A stretch of 64,000 nucleotides of DNA from BTUB01 sp963836585. GTDB lineage: Bacteria; Babelota; Babeliae; Babelales; Vermiphilaceae. A program made the translations under genes and the position numbers. The first letter of the stretch is position 1. Each line of letters starts with the position of its first letter. The stretch is taken from NCBI GenBank assembly GCA_963836585.1, contig CAWIJV010000001.1:1-64000 (forward strand). Direction: 5' to 3'. A model generated the notes under the pieces. It had not been told where the DNA came from, searched no databases, and saw only the letters and a program-made list of their open reading frames with translations. Below, piece after piece: positions 8,812-17,382 of the stretch.

Positions 8812-9966
8812 ATGAAAATCCGATTCTATGCATATATATTCTTACTTGCAATACTGGGTTCATCTGTTGTTGCCATGGAGCTAAAGAAACCAACGGAAAA
8901 TCTAGATATCTTAATAAATTCTTCAGAAGCTATTAGTAGTCCGGAAGAGTTCATGCGCCTTTTAGCAGCAGGCGCTAACCCAAATGCCCAAGATGAACAA
9001 GGTGTTACTCCTTTAATAAGGGCCATTATTGCGGGAGATATAACAATAGTAAAAATACTTCTGGATAATGGTGCGGATGTTAATTTACAAGACAATGATG
9101 GCACTACTCCTTTGATTGTGGCGATCTCCAGAAATCGCTCTGCTATAGTGCAAGATCTCTTAAAGCATGGTGCCAGGCTGAATATACAAGACAAGTTTGG
9201 CAATACTGCATTGTTATATTCCGCAAGGAGTGGCAATGAGCCAGCTGTAAAGCTATTACTAGCGCATCATGCCGATCCTAATATACAAAATAAAGAAGGT
9301 TATACTGCCTTAAGTGTAGCAGTTAATGAAGGCCATGAAGAAATTGTATCACTATTATTGCGAAAGAATGCAAATCCAAATTTGAAAAATAGTGATGGGA
9401 ATACTGCTTTGTTAATTGCAAGCCAAAATCGCAATCCAAACATTATACGCAGTCTTTTAGCGCATGGCGCAGATGTCAATATCAAGAATGCCGAGGATAG
9501 AACCGCATTGATGGAACAATTAATTTACAATGATCCTGAAATGGTACAACTCTTTTTAACAAAAGATGCTGATCTAAATATAAAAGATAAGTCGGGTATC
9601 ACTGCCCTCATGTTCGCGGTCAAAAAAAATCAGCATGATACTGCACGAATGCTTTTGGAGCATGGAGCTAATCCCAACCTGAAAGATAAATTTGGCACAA
9701 CTTCACTCATGATGGCTGCGGAGAATGGCAACCAAAATATCTTACAAATGCTCCTAAGGCATGGCGCCAACGTAAATGCTAAAAATAAATTGCGTTGGAC
9801 CGCATTAATGTATGCGGCTTATCATGGTCATGGGGGAATAGTGCAGGAACTTCTGGCCTCCGGAGCTGATCCAAAAATGAAAAATTACAAAAGTAAAACC
9901 GCCGCGAGGCTCGCGCTTGATAGAAAGCATAGGGATATTGCCAAGATACTTGAGGAAGCGCAATAA
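8812..9966 (+). CDS. Exported ankyrin-repeat protein (10 repeats)
   Basis: A signal peptide (MKIRFYAYIFLLAILGSSVVA, then MELKKP) precedes ten consecutive 33-residue ankyrin repeats filling residues 52-384, each with the TALL/TPLI...GH/N...LL..GA.PN pattern. Export plus ankyrin repeats suggests a protein-binding surface protein or secreted effector acting on host proteins, as in other intracellular bacteria. The repeats differ from one another in sequence, so the expansion is old. Its stop overlaps the next start by one base (TAATG), implying translational coupling. Confidence 0.9.
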   Translation: MKIRFYAYIFLLAILGSSVVAMELKKPTENLDILINSSEAISSPEEFMRLLAAGANPNAQDEQGVTPLIRAIIAGDITIVKILLDNGADVNLQDNDGTTPLIVAISRNRSAIVQDLLKHGARLNIQDKFGNTALLYSARSGNEPAVKLLLAHHADPNIQNKEGYTALSVAVNEGHEEIVSLLLRKNANPNLKNSDGNTALLIASQNRNPNIIRSLLAHGADVNIKNAEDRTALMEQLIYNDPEMVQLFLTKDADLNIKDKSGITALMFAVKKNQHDTARMLLEHGANPNLKDKFGTTSLMMAAENGNQNILQMLLRHGANVNAKNKLRWTALMYAAYHGHGGIVQELLASGADPKMKNYKSKTAARLALDRKHRDIAKILEEAQ

Positions 9967-10619
9967 TGAAGAAACTATTTTTCTGTCTCATAATTTTTTT
10001 ACAAGTGTTATCGCTCTTAGCAGTAGCGGAAAAAAAGTCTGATCTAAAGGGACCAATAATAAGCCCGGAAGAAAAAGAAAAAGTAATCATCGGAGCATTG
10101 GGAATCCAACCTAGTTCTATCGAAAAAAAGATATTTGATTTAGCTAAAGCAAAAAATTATGTTGCAATTAATGAACTGGTGGAAAAAACTACTGATCCAA
10201 ATGATCTTAAAAAATTCGTAATGCTTCAATTGACCCTTGGTTTTTATATTGCCGATCGCATTAATTTTGATATGGATCCTGAAGAATCTCAAACGCATAG
10301 ATATCCTCCTCAAACCAGCATAACACCAACTTCGTCAGATAATCCTATACAACTCAATTGGCTTTATCTATTGCGTGAATCAAAACTAGAATTAAATGGT
10401 ATTAAGTTGAATAATCGCAATATTGCTTTTGAGCTTCACAGCTCATTAATATTGATTAATGAGCTACTATTAGATCTAGGCTATCGGCATCACATTGAAA
10501 TATCAAACAATATACCCCTTATCAAAAAAATAATTGCGGAAAATTTTAAAGAACTATTCGACCGACTTTTTATTGTGATGTATAGAAAGCCAGGCGGAAA
10601 ATTTGAACCGCCTAAATAG
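9966..10619 (+). CDS. Exported hypothetical protein coupled to the ankyrin gene
   Basis: The start at 9966 overlaps the ankyrin stop codon by one base. The 217-residue product has a signal peptide (MKKLFFCLIIFLQVLSLLAVA) and a mostly helical mature region with no recognised domain. It lacks the Met at +1 seen in many neighbours. Co-translation with the ankyrin protein suggests that the two products work together. Confidence 0.65.
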   Translation: MKKLFFCLIIFLQVLSLLAVAEKKSDLKGPIISPEEKEKVIIGALGIQPSSIEKKIFDLAKAKNYVAINELVEKTTDPNDLKKFVMLQLTLGFYIADRINFDMDPEESQTHRYPPQTSITPTSSDNPIQLNWLYLLRESKLELNGIKLNNRNIAFELHSSLILINELLLDLGYRHHIEISNNIPLIKKIIAENFKELFDRLFIVMYRKPGGKFEPPK

Positions 10620-10654
10620 CAATGAAGGCTAAGGCCATCGATGGTATAATTTTG

Positions 10655-10702
10655 CCCATGAGGTATCTCATGGGCATCTATCTTTATCGTAAATTAGGAT
10701 AA
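10655..10702 (+). pseudogene. Remnant duplicate of the 3' end of the membrane-protein gene at 8098
   Basis: This 48-base segment repeats 8677-8724 with few changes and encodes MRYLMGIYLYRKLG-stop, against MSYLMGVYMYRKLG-stop at the end of the intact gene. It keeps the perfect CCCATGAG/CTCATGGG palindrome. No upstream part of the gene remains. It suggests a former paralogue or a duplication junction around the ankyrin pair. Confidence 0.6.
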
Positions 10703-10707
10703 TGTGC

Positions 10708-11298
10708 CTATACTTTTTTGGGCGCTGCGGGTTTAGCGGCCGGCTTTGGGGTTGCTGTAGGTTTCAAGAGTGGTTTTGCCGCTTCTTGAGCCGGCTGCAT
10801 AGTAATGCTGCTTTTGCCCATTGAAGGTTCCAGAATGGTAATATTCATGGTCGCTTTATTCACTTTGGAAAGATCATAAACGCGTTCAGTAGTTTCCATG
10901 ATGGCATGATTGATCAATTTATAGTGCAGTATATTTCCTTCTTGCCATACCCATAGACTGATCGGATTGACTTCATGTGCTCCTTTGTGTGTTGCCGGAT
11001 TGCTATTTACTGGGTTGCTCTTAACGCGAGTGAAGAAATAATAGTTTTCATCTTTGCCCAATGGGTGTGATAATTTATGATTTACTTGGGTGAGTGTATT
11101 GGCCGGTATATCTTTTATCGGTTTAAGCAGCTGTCCTTTGCTGCGGTCCTTTGGTAAAAATTGCTCTTCCAGGATTAGAGCATGTGGAGTTCGATTTTCT
11201 ATCGAACCTATTTCAAGAATTTGCTGTGCCGGTTGCATAGCAAAGCTTGCCGGCGCCAAAAGCATGACGAGTGCTAAAAAGTGGTTAACTAATTTCAT
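10708..11298 (-). CDS. Exported protein with Ala/Pro/Lys-rich tail
   Basis: This 196-residue product has a signal peptide (MKLVNHFLALVMLLAPASFA, then MQPAQQ). A central domain of about 130 residues (IGSIENRTPHALILEEQF ... ISLWVWQEGNILHYKL) looks beta-rich. The C-terminal 35 residues are a low-complexity Ala-Pro-Lys tail. The family is not recognised. The tail resembles the much longer one on the protein at 38985. Confidence 0.6.
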   Translation of the reverse strand: MKLVNHFLALVMLLAPASFAMQPAQQILEIGSIENRTPHALILEEQFLPKDRSKGQLLKPIKDIPANTLTQVNHKLSHPLGKDENYYFFTRVKSNPVNSNPATHKGAHEVNPISLWVWQEGNILHYKLINHAIMETTERVYDLSKVNKATMNITILEPSMGKSSITMQPAQEAAKPLLKPTATPKPAAKPAAPKKV

Positions 11299-11326
11299 AT
11301 AAATCTCCTTAGAACTTTGGTTTATA

Positions 11327-11851
11327 CTATCTTCGGGTGAGCGAGCTCAGCAAGAGAAGTGCCCAGCCATTAAAAATAAGATCAATGCCTACGAACATGC
11401 CGATGATATACAATCCTGACCATGGCCATTGATATAAAATTAAAGCGCCTAAGATTACGCTCAAAATACCACTGGCTAAAAACCATGCCCAGTGATCAAA
11501 CCGTTTGGAAAGAGCCACAATAATACGAATCACTCCCTGCACAATAAAAAGAAATGCCAAAAAAAGTGTGATGGTAAATGCGCCGACAAACGGATTTTTT
11601 AAGATGATACAGCCGGCGATAATACTGATAACGCCAAGAATCAACGGTATTAAAAAGCCACTCCAGTTTTTTGCATAGAAGCCATGGCCAATTTGAATAA
11701 ACCCGGAAAAGATAAATATCCAGGCCAGTAATTTAACCGAGATGAGTGTTGCGGTGGTGGTTGCATAGAGTGCGAGTGAGCCCAAGACTATGAGCGCGAG
11801 CCCTAAGCCGAGCAATAAACCGCCTGCATTGCGCAGATTAACTGATTTCAT
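11327..11851 (-). CDS. HdeD/DUF308-type membrane protein
   Basis: The start at 11851 has an AAGGAG ribosome site at proper spacing, and the longer open frame upstream lacks one. The 174-residue protein has six membrane segments in three similar pairs, with the repeated LGVISIIAGCIILKNP and SGILSVILGALILYQWP blocks typical of HdeD-family proteins. HdeD is linked to acid resistance in enterobacteria. Here only membership of the family is supported. Confidence 0.8.
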   Translation of the reverse strand: MKSVNLRNAGGLLLGLGLALIVLGSLALYATTTATLISVKLLAWIFIFSGFIQIGHGFYAKNWSGFLIPLILGVISIIAGCIILKNPFVGAFTITLFLAFLFIVQGVIRIIVALSKRFDHWAWFLASGILSVILGALILYQWPWSGLYIIGMFVGIDLIFNGWALLLLSSLTRR

Positions 11852-11979
11852 AGATTCTCCTTGTGATAAAAAATGACTATTACCTATCAAAACTCTAATT
11901 TTATTGGCCAGTGATTGTAAATAGTTTAGTGACTTCATTAAAATCAAAAAAAAAGAGGTTTATATAAGGGGGAGTTGAT

Positions 11980-12433
11980 ATGAACTGTTTTTTACTCGTG
12001 CTGTTATTGGTGATTATGAATGGAATGGCCATGGATAAACCGCCGGCTCACAAACCAGAAAGTCGCAGCCAATCCGAAAGCCCCAAAGAAGAGTTCCGGT
12101 TCGGGGCTGTTTGGTACCTTTGGCAGAAAGAGAGGATCGATGGAGGGTTCACAGTTAAAGCATGCTCTTGCTCCTGTGATCGCGATTTCTGACCAGGTGC
12201 ATGAAGCTGATTTGGCAATTAGAAATTATACAATGCAATTAGAGATGAAGAACATTGATGAGGCAGCAGCATGCGCAGCGCTCTTCAAGCAAGCTTATTA
12301 TGCAGCACGCGCTGCATATATTGAAAAGCTTATGAGCGAGTTTCCTGGCCGTAAGCGCTATGATTGTGAGTATGAGGCGGATGAGCTTTTAGAAAAACTG
12401 CATGCGAAATTTAAAGCAGCGGTAAAAAAATAG
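11980..12433 (+). pseudogene. Small exported protein gene with +1 frameshift
   Basis: ATG 11980 follows a GGGGGAG ribosome site and gives a signal peptide (MNCFLLVLLLVIMNGMA, then MDKPPA). The frame degrades after about residue 40. The next frame carries a coherent helical C-terminal part (HALAPVIAISDQVHEADLAI ... DELLEKLHAKFKAAVKK) ending at 12433. Removing one C from the CCCC run near 12082 would join the two as one protein of about 150 residues. It may be decay, a phase-variable homopolymer, or an assembly error. Confidence 0.6.
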
Positions 12434-12434
12434 T

Positions 12435-14318
12435 TCATAATTTTCTCTTAAACTTTTTTTCAATCTCGTACAAAGAAATATTCCAGGTGGTTGGCCTGCC
12501 ATGGGGGCAGGTGACGCGATTGTTTACCGTTTGCAAATCGGTTACCAGTTGATGCATTTGAGTGTGAGTGAGTATATCTCCTGCCTTTACTGCTGCCTTA
12601 CAGGCCATTTGCGCGTGCAATTTTTCATGCACTTTCTTATGCAGAAGTTCTGGTTCCAATTTTTGATGCTCTTCAATGGTGCCTATCGCATACCGCACCA
12701 GCTCTTGCAAATTTATCTCTTTGAGATGTGCCGGAACTGCTTGAACCATTATCTGATTAGTTCCCAACTGCTCAAGCATAATATGATTATGAGTAAAAAC
12801 ATCATTATGCGCCAGCACAATTGCCAGCTCATGATCGGTGAGGGTGATCGTCGGTGGAAACAGTAAGGGAATGGTGGCAACTTCGGCAAAGCGTGTTGCG
12901 AACTGCTCGTACAAAATCCGCTCATGAGCTGCATGTTGATCGATGAGCATCAATCCATCTTTTTCTTCAATGATAAGATACGTTTTGTGCAGTTGGCCGA
13001 TGATGGTGAAATCATACGATTTTAAATTCTGTGGTGGGCTGAGGATGAGCGAATTATTTTCCTGAAATTTGTTGGAAAAGTGGTTCGATCCGTCTTCGCC
13101 AAGGCTACGCCGGACGGGTACAGCGCCTTCGGCGTCACTCACCACGAACGGTCTTCCTCCCTGTTCGTCCTGAGTAGTCTGCTGAAGCTCGGAGAGCGTA
13201 GGCTGACGTATCGAAGGATGCTTCGACCAGCCTTCGGTGTACATAGTCGGCTGTAGCTCAGGAGACCGGAAACTGGTCGGCACGTTTGGTGCCGAGCAAA
13301 TAGTTACTTGTTTTTGTAGCTGTTTGCTCAACTGCTGCTCCAATCCTTCTTTAACTGCTGCTTGAATAGTTTGTTCAACTAATCGTGGATGCAAAAATTG
13401 CACCTCTTCTTTGCGCGGGTGAATATTGATATCCACCTGAGCGGGATCGAGGGTAATGTTCAAGCAGGCCAGCGGATATTTATCGGGCGGCAACACGTTT
13501 GCATATCCTTTGAGCAGTGCTTTGCTCAGGGTGTGATTTTTTACCCACCGTTTATTCACCAAAAAAACGATTGCCGAGCGATCATAACGCCCATAGGTAT
13601 GCGCGGAGATAACCCCTTCAAGGGTTATATCGCCACTCTTTTTTTCCACAGGGATCAGCTGAGAAGCAACGGTATGATCATACAATTGTGCAATTCTATC
13701 GGCGATGGTCAAAACGGGCGGGCATGAGTGGACCAATGCATTATTGTGATACAAGCTAAAATGCACATCGCGATAATCAAGGCAAAAAGCGTTAAACAAA
13801 AGAGTAATTTGCCGCCATTCAGTGTCGGTGGTTTTGAGAAATTTTTTGCGTGCCGGCACATTGTAAAAAAGATCTGCAATCTGAAGATCGGTTCCGGTAT
13901 TGCAGGTAACCGTTTCTTCTTGCGCTGTATACAAATTTTCTAATATAAGGCGTGTGCCCAGAGATGCATCAGCTTCTTTGGTGAGCAGTTGGATTTTGCT
14001 GACTGCAGCAATGCTGGAAAGCGCCTCACCGCGAAATCCAAACGTTGCCAATGAGCTGAGTTGATTAACTGATGTAATTTTGCTGGTAGCATGATGCTTA
14101 AAACACAGATGCGCATCCTCTTGGCTCATGCCGCAGCCATTATCCACGATACGAACCAGTTTTTTGCCCGCATCTTCAATATAGATAGCAATGCTGGTTG
14201 CACCGGCATCTATAGAGTTTTCAACCAGTTCTTTTACAACATTTGCCGGACGTTCTACAACTTCGCCGGCGGCAATTTTTTGTGCTTCATGTGGAGATAA
14301 TTGTTTTATGCGAGCCAT
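12435..14318 (-). CDS. mutL: DNA mismatch repair protein MutL (endonuclease type)
   Basis: This 627-residue protein has the N-terminal GHKL ATPase blocks (ELVENSIDAGATSI, DNGCGMS, GFRGEALSSI). The C-terminal dimerisation domain carries the DQHAAHERILYE endonuclease motif, plus ACKAAVKAGD and a terminal CPHGRPT. These mark a MutL that nicks DNA itself, as in bacteria lacking MutH. The linker between the domains contains about 55 residues encoded by a dispersed repeat inserted in frame (13081-13250). The gene heads a minus-strand series running to 12435. Confidence 0.96.
   Translation of the reverse strand: MARIKQLSPHEAQKIAAGEVVERPANVVKELVENSIDAGATSIAIYIEDAGKKLVRIVDNGCGMSQEDAHLCFKHHATSKITSVNQLSSLATFGFRGEALSSIAAVSKIQLLTKEADASLGTRLILENLYTAQEETVTCNTGTDLQIADLFYNVPARKKFLKTTDTEWRQITLLFNAFCLDYRDVHFSLYHNNALVHSCPPVLTIADRIAQLYDHTVASQLIPVEKKSGDITLEGVISAHTYGRYDRSAIVFLVNKRWVKNHTLSKALLKGYANVLPPDKYPLACLNITLDPAQVDINIHPRKEEVQFLHPRLVEQTIQAAVKEGLEQQLSKQLQKQVTICSAPNVPTSFRSPELQPTMYTEGWSKHPSIRQPTLSELQQTTQDEQGGRPFVVSDAEGAVPVRRSLGEDGSNHFSNKFQENNSLILSPPQNLKSYDFTIIGQLHKTYLIIEEKDGLMLIDQHAAHERILYEQFATRFAEVATIPLLFPPTITLTDHELAIVLAHNDVFTHNHIMLEQLGTNQIMVQAVPAHLKEINLQELVRYAIGTIEEHQKLEPELLHKKVHEKLHAQMACKAAVKAGDILTHTQMHQLVTDLQTVNNRVTCPHGRPTTWNISLYEIEKKFKRKL
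13081..13250. repeat. Dispersed palindromic repeat, copy A (inside mutL)
   Basis: Shared blocks with the other copies are TGGTTCGATCC, CGCCAAGGCTACGCCGGACG, CACTCACCACGAACGG, TTCGTCCTGAGTAG and TATCGAAGGA. Here the repeat lies wholly within the MutL linker, keeps the frame and adds residues such as GGRPFVVSDAEGAVPVRRSL and GEDGSNHF. The right edge is uncertain; the core ends near 13222. Confidence 0.8.
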
Positions 14319-14339
14319 GATGCGATATAGTATGACAGC

Positions 14340-15230
14340 TCACGGCTTTTTTTTGAATAGATTTTTTCCGCTGCGCCATAATTTTTTTAAAATTGAAACG
14401 CGCGGTGGTTTTGCGGCGCTATCTTCGGAATTGGCTGGGGTTGGTGGTGCAGTAGCCTCTTGCTGAAGAAACAGTTCGATATGAGTTGGCCCCTCCATTT
14501 CTTCTTTACGCAGTGGTAGCTCGTGTTCATACACTTTGGTCAGCTCTATAACAATATCTCTGTGGGCAAAGGTATAATTTTCTTGAAGATTTTGTTTTTT
14601 GAGCAGCTCATTTTCAGTAAATGGTCCTAAAATGTTATCGATCATCGTAAAGGAGCTGGAGCACCTTTTATGATATGAATGTATTGATAGCATTAATGCT
14701 TTTCGATAGTGCCCTTGGATTTCTTCGTAAGTCTCTTTCATGACGGTGTCAGCCAATACTGAACTTGAGGTGGTGGCATAGGGATCAAGTAGTGCGCGCG
14801 CATTATCACAGGTACGAATTATATCCAATACGAGCGTACTGCAATCACGTTCTGCCAGTGTGCCCTCCGAGGCTCTCCAGGCAACCTTTTTCTTGGGTGC
14901 GATGCGGGGCGTTCGTAATGGTTTGCGCGCAAGGCGGCTAATATTTTCTTGAACTTCTTGTAAATCGCACAGGGCCTGAAAATGTGCTAGATGTGCCAAT
15001 TCCCCTGGTGCTTCCATGGCATATATTGAGGGAAGCAGCATTAATGTTGCTGTGGCATAGATTAAATTATTGCATGCACCCTTCGATACGCCCTGTGGGC
15101 TACTCAGGGCGAACGGATCTTTTATCCGTTCGTGGTGAGTGATTGCCCTTCGACTTCGCTCAGGACAGGCTCCGCAATTGTACTCGTCCGGCGTAGCCTT
15201 GGCGAAGACGGATCGAACCATTCTTTTCAT
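14340..15230 (-). CDS. Exported protein whose signal peptide is split by a repeat insertion
   Basis: The start at 15230 has a GAGGAGAG ribosome site and encodes MKRM. Repeat copy B (about 47 codons, translating to phrases such as VRSVFAKATPDE and CPERSRRA) follows at once. Only then comes the hydrophobic core and cleavage site (LIYATATLMLLPSIYA, then MEAPGE). The 296-residue product is otherwise helical with no known domain. An n-region of about 52 residues may impair export, and internal initiation is not obvious. It ends just before mutL on the same strand. Confidence 0.65.
   Translation of the reverse strand: MKRMVRSVFAKATPDEYNCGACPERSRRAITHHERIKDPFALSSPQGVSKGACNNLIYATATLMLLPSIYAMEAPGELAHLAHFQALCDLQEVQENISRLARKPLRTPRIAPKKKVAWRASEGTLAERDCSTLVLDIIRTCDNARALLDPYATTSSSVLADTVMKETYEEIQGHYRKALMLSIHSYHKRCSSSFTMIDNILGPFTENELLKKQNLQENYTFAHRDIVIELTKVYEHELPLRKEEMEGPTHIELFLQQEATAPPTPANSEDSAAKPPRVSILKKLWRSGKNLFKKKP
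15079..15220. repeat. Dispersed palindromic repeat, copy B (inside a signal peptide)
   Basis: It is in opposite orientation to copy A and carries CCTTCGATACG, CTACTCAGGGCGAACGG, CCGTTCGTGGTGAGTG, CTTCGACTTCGCTCAGGACA and CCGGCGTAGCCTTGGCGAAG. It is inserted in frame after the fourth codon of the gene at 15230. Confidence 0.85.
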
Positions 15231-15249
15231 GCTCTCTCCTCTCGCTCAT

Positions 15250-15753
15250 TTACGAATTAAAATTATTTCCTTTCATGGTAGCCAGGAGGCGTTGCTCGCG
15301 TGGTTCCAGTGAAGTGATATGCAAGCCATTGCAGAGTGGATGCTCGGCCAATGTTCCTGCTATGCTCACCAATCCGGGCGCATTTTTTGCTGCTAACGTA
15401 ATCTGCATATCATGTGGCTTGATGGTGAGTGATTCTAAGCTGGTGTCATCGTGGCATAATTTTTTAACCTGCTGCAAGAGCGCCAATGGTGCGCACGTTT
15501 TTTTGCGGCGTGATTCTACTTTTGCAATCATCAGTTGTAGTGATGCCATGTTTGCATTTTTGTGAGTCTGCAGGGCAAATAGTTGCAGCTCTTTTTGCTG
15601 AGCATCGAGAGTGCGTGATACTAAATATTCAGGAACAGAATAAAAAGCGAGGCACAGTAAACAAAGAACGGTTGCACAACTACTTATCATCAGCCAGCGG
15701 TGCACTGCATAATGCCGTGCACGATTGGGAACAATGCGAGAAAATAATGTCAT
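15250..15753 (-). CDS. PilN-like membrane protein (fragmentary type IV pilus/type II secretion family)
   Basis: The 167-residue product has one membrane segment (residues 22-45), a coiled-coil stretch (SRTLDAQQKELQLFALQT) and a small alpha/beta domain (LESLTIKPHDMQITLAAK, LVSIAGTLAEHP). This is the architecture of PilN/GspL-C proteins. It overlaps the preceding gene by four bases (ATGA). The PilM-then-PilN order supports the call, though similarity by eye is weak and no other pilus genes are present in the window. Confidence 0.45.
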   Translation of the reverse strand: MTLFSRIVPNRARHYAVHRWLMISSCATVLCLLCLAFYSVPEYLVSRTLDAQQKELQLFALQTHKNANMASLQLMIAKVESRRKKTCAPLALLQQVKKLCHDDTSLESLTIKPHDMQITLAAKNAPGLVSIAGTLAEHPLCNGLHITSLEPREQRLLATMKGNNFNS

Positions 15754-16433
15754 AAGCGTAATCCTTTTTCTAACTGATACAGGCCAAGCATTTGCGCCAC
15801 AAGAGGGAGCTGTGTTTCTTGGTGCTCGAGTGCTTGAGTGAGCTTTATGAATCGCATGAGCAATGCAGGAGCATAGCAGTGATCAATCTGATAATGAGCG
15901 CGCGCTAAATCAAGGGCCAATTGTGCGCGGCGAACCTGCGTGCCTTGTGCAAGAGCATACGCCTGCAGATGCGCCAGCCCGGCGCTGGTAACACCGGTAA
16001 ATGATAATCCCACGTGCCGTGCCAGAATCTGGTATTCAGCGAGTGTCGATTTTTTGAGCCCATGTACATAAAAAATATGATTTCCATTTTCCAGAGGATG
16101 CAGATACTGATATTCCCAGAGCAAGCGAGCGAGCGCAGGATTAATGAGATCTGCCGGCGTTGCCGATGCTTTGGTAAGCGTTATAAATTCTTCATGAACG
16201 AGCGGCGTGCTCAGTGCAGCAGAAAAAAATGCGCCGGCAAGTTGATGCCGATTTACAAATTCCGTAAGATGCCGACGCACACTGGTGCTGTTTGCCGATG
16301 AAAGTGGGTAGGTTTGCAACGCTTTTAAATTTATTTCTTGCTTTGATGAAGGTATAAGCCATCCGCAATGTAAGGCGGTATCCTCAACAACAATAGCAAC
16401 AATATCATCTTTAATTGGTGGCAGTGGCCACAT
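15750..16433 (-). CDS. PilM-like cytoplasmic protein (divergent)
   Basis: This 227-residue protein begins with a strand pair resembling the actin-fold phosphate-1 region (DIVAIVVEDTALHCGWLI) and has no membrane segment. It lies directly upstream of, and overlaps by four bases, a PilN-like gene, and itself overlaps prmC by 23 bases. It is shorter than usual PilM proteins (about 350 residues), so the assignment rests mainly on order and topology. An unrelated cytoplasmic partner cannot be excluded. Confidence 0.35.
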   Translation of the reverse strand: MWPLPPIKDDIVAIVVEDTALHCGWLIPSSKQEINLKALQTYPLSSANSTSVRRHLTEFVNRHQLAGAFFSAALSTPLVHEEFITLTKASATPADLINPALARLLWEYQYLHPLENGNHIFYVHGLKKSTLAEYQILARHVGLSFTGVTSAGLAHLQAYALAQGTQVRRAQLALDLARAHYQIDHCYAPALLMRFIKLTQALEHQETQLPLVAQMLGLYQLEKGLRL

Positions 16434-17382
16434 GATCTACTCTCCCGCTTGCGAGCCGATCTTTTCCTGCAAGATCTTTGGCAATCGTAGTGTGAGTATA
16501 CCCATGGTTTTGTAAATATGTCGATACTATAGCCCCCTGAGTTTCATCTATCTCGATATAGAGCTGATGTATGCCCAGTTTTTTGAGCAGATTATTAGGC
16601 TTAAGATAAGCGGGTGCGGTTGCAATAATTTTTTTAATGAGCGCGAGGCCTTGATCGGGGGCGATAAGCGCATGCTTGTCTTCCCAATCTTTTACCGAAG
16701 GTTCTAAGGTGCTCCAATTTTGTTCGGGAATATACGGAGGATTTGCAACGATGAGATCAAATTTTTGCGCTGCAGAAATTTTTTCAAACAGATCCGATTT
16801 TATAAAGTTCACGTTGGTAATATGATTGTGCTGCGCATTTTCATGCGCGAGGGCAAGCGCAGCATCGGCAATATCGGTGCCGTATACTTTGGCTTTAGGT
16901 AGCGCATCTGCCAATGCAAGCGCGATGCAGCCGCTGCCGGTACACAGATCTAAAATCTGTAATGGTTCATTGTTATCTCCCTCTCCGTTTGCCTCGATAG
17001 AGGCCATTCGCTTCGCTCCATCGACCCGAACGGATTTGAGAAGTTCAATAAGATTAGTGCACCATTCTTCTGTTTCAGGGCGCGGGATAAGGGTAGGCGG
17101 GGCTACCATAATTTCAAGGCCGGCAAAGGGGATGGATCCCAGCAGATACTGCAATGGCATGTTTCTATTAATCAGCTTATCAAGGGCGTCATCAAGGTGC
17201 TGCTGCTCGTCTGCGTGCCATGCAATTTCTTGCGCGCTGATTAGATCCAAATCCGATTTTTTGGTGATTGCTTGCACAATCCACCAGGCATATTGGGTAC
17301 ACAGAATAGGATCAGTATAGTGAGCACAGAGCTTATTTTTGATGGTGGTGATGAGCGTGGTAACAGAAATTTTATTGAGCAT
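16411..17382 (-). CDS. prmC: Peptide chain release factor N5-glutamine methyltransferase
   Basis: This 323-residue SAM-dependent methyltransferase carries the diagnostic NPPYIPEQ motif, the SAM loop DLCTGSGCIALALA and the acidic GTDIADAALALA. It methylates the GGQ glutamine of release factors. Between RPETEEW and the SAM loop sits an extra stretch of about 22 residues (SVRVDGAKRMASIEANGE) encoded by a palindromic insertion (16985-17033). It overlaps the AbiEii gene upstream by 11 bases and the PilM-like gene downstream by 23. Confidence 0.93.
   Translation of the reverse strand: MLNKISVTTLITTIKNKLCAHYTDPILCTQYAWWIVQAITKKSDLDLISAQEIAWHADEQQHLDDALDKLINRNMPLQYLLGSIPFAGLEIMVAPPTLIPRPETEEWCTNLIELLKSVRVDGAKRMASIEANGEGDNNEPLQILDLCTGSGCIALALADALPKAKVYGTDIADAALALAHENAQHNHITNVNFIKSDLFEKISAAQKFDLIVANPPYIPEQNWSTLEPSVKDWEDKHALIAPDQGLALIKKIIATAPAYLKPNNLLKKLGIHQLYIEIDETQGAIVSTYLQNHGYTHTTIAKDLAGKDRLASGRVDHVATATN
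16985..17033. repeat. Palindromic insertion within prmC
   Basis: CCGTTTGCCTCGAT (16985-16998) pairs imperfectly (11 of 14) with ATCGACCCGAACGG (17020-17033) around a centre containing TTCGCTTCGC. It encodes residues absent from ordinary PrmC. It resembles the dispersed repeat in style (GAACGG, CGCTTCGC) but is shorter and may be another subfamily. Confidence 0.55.
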
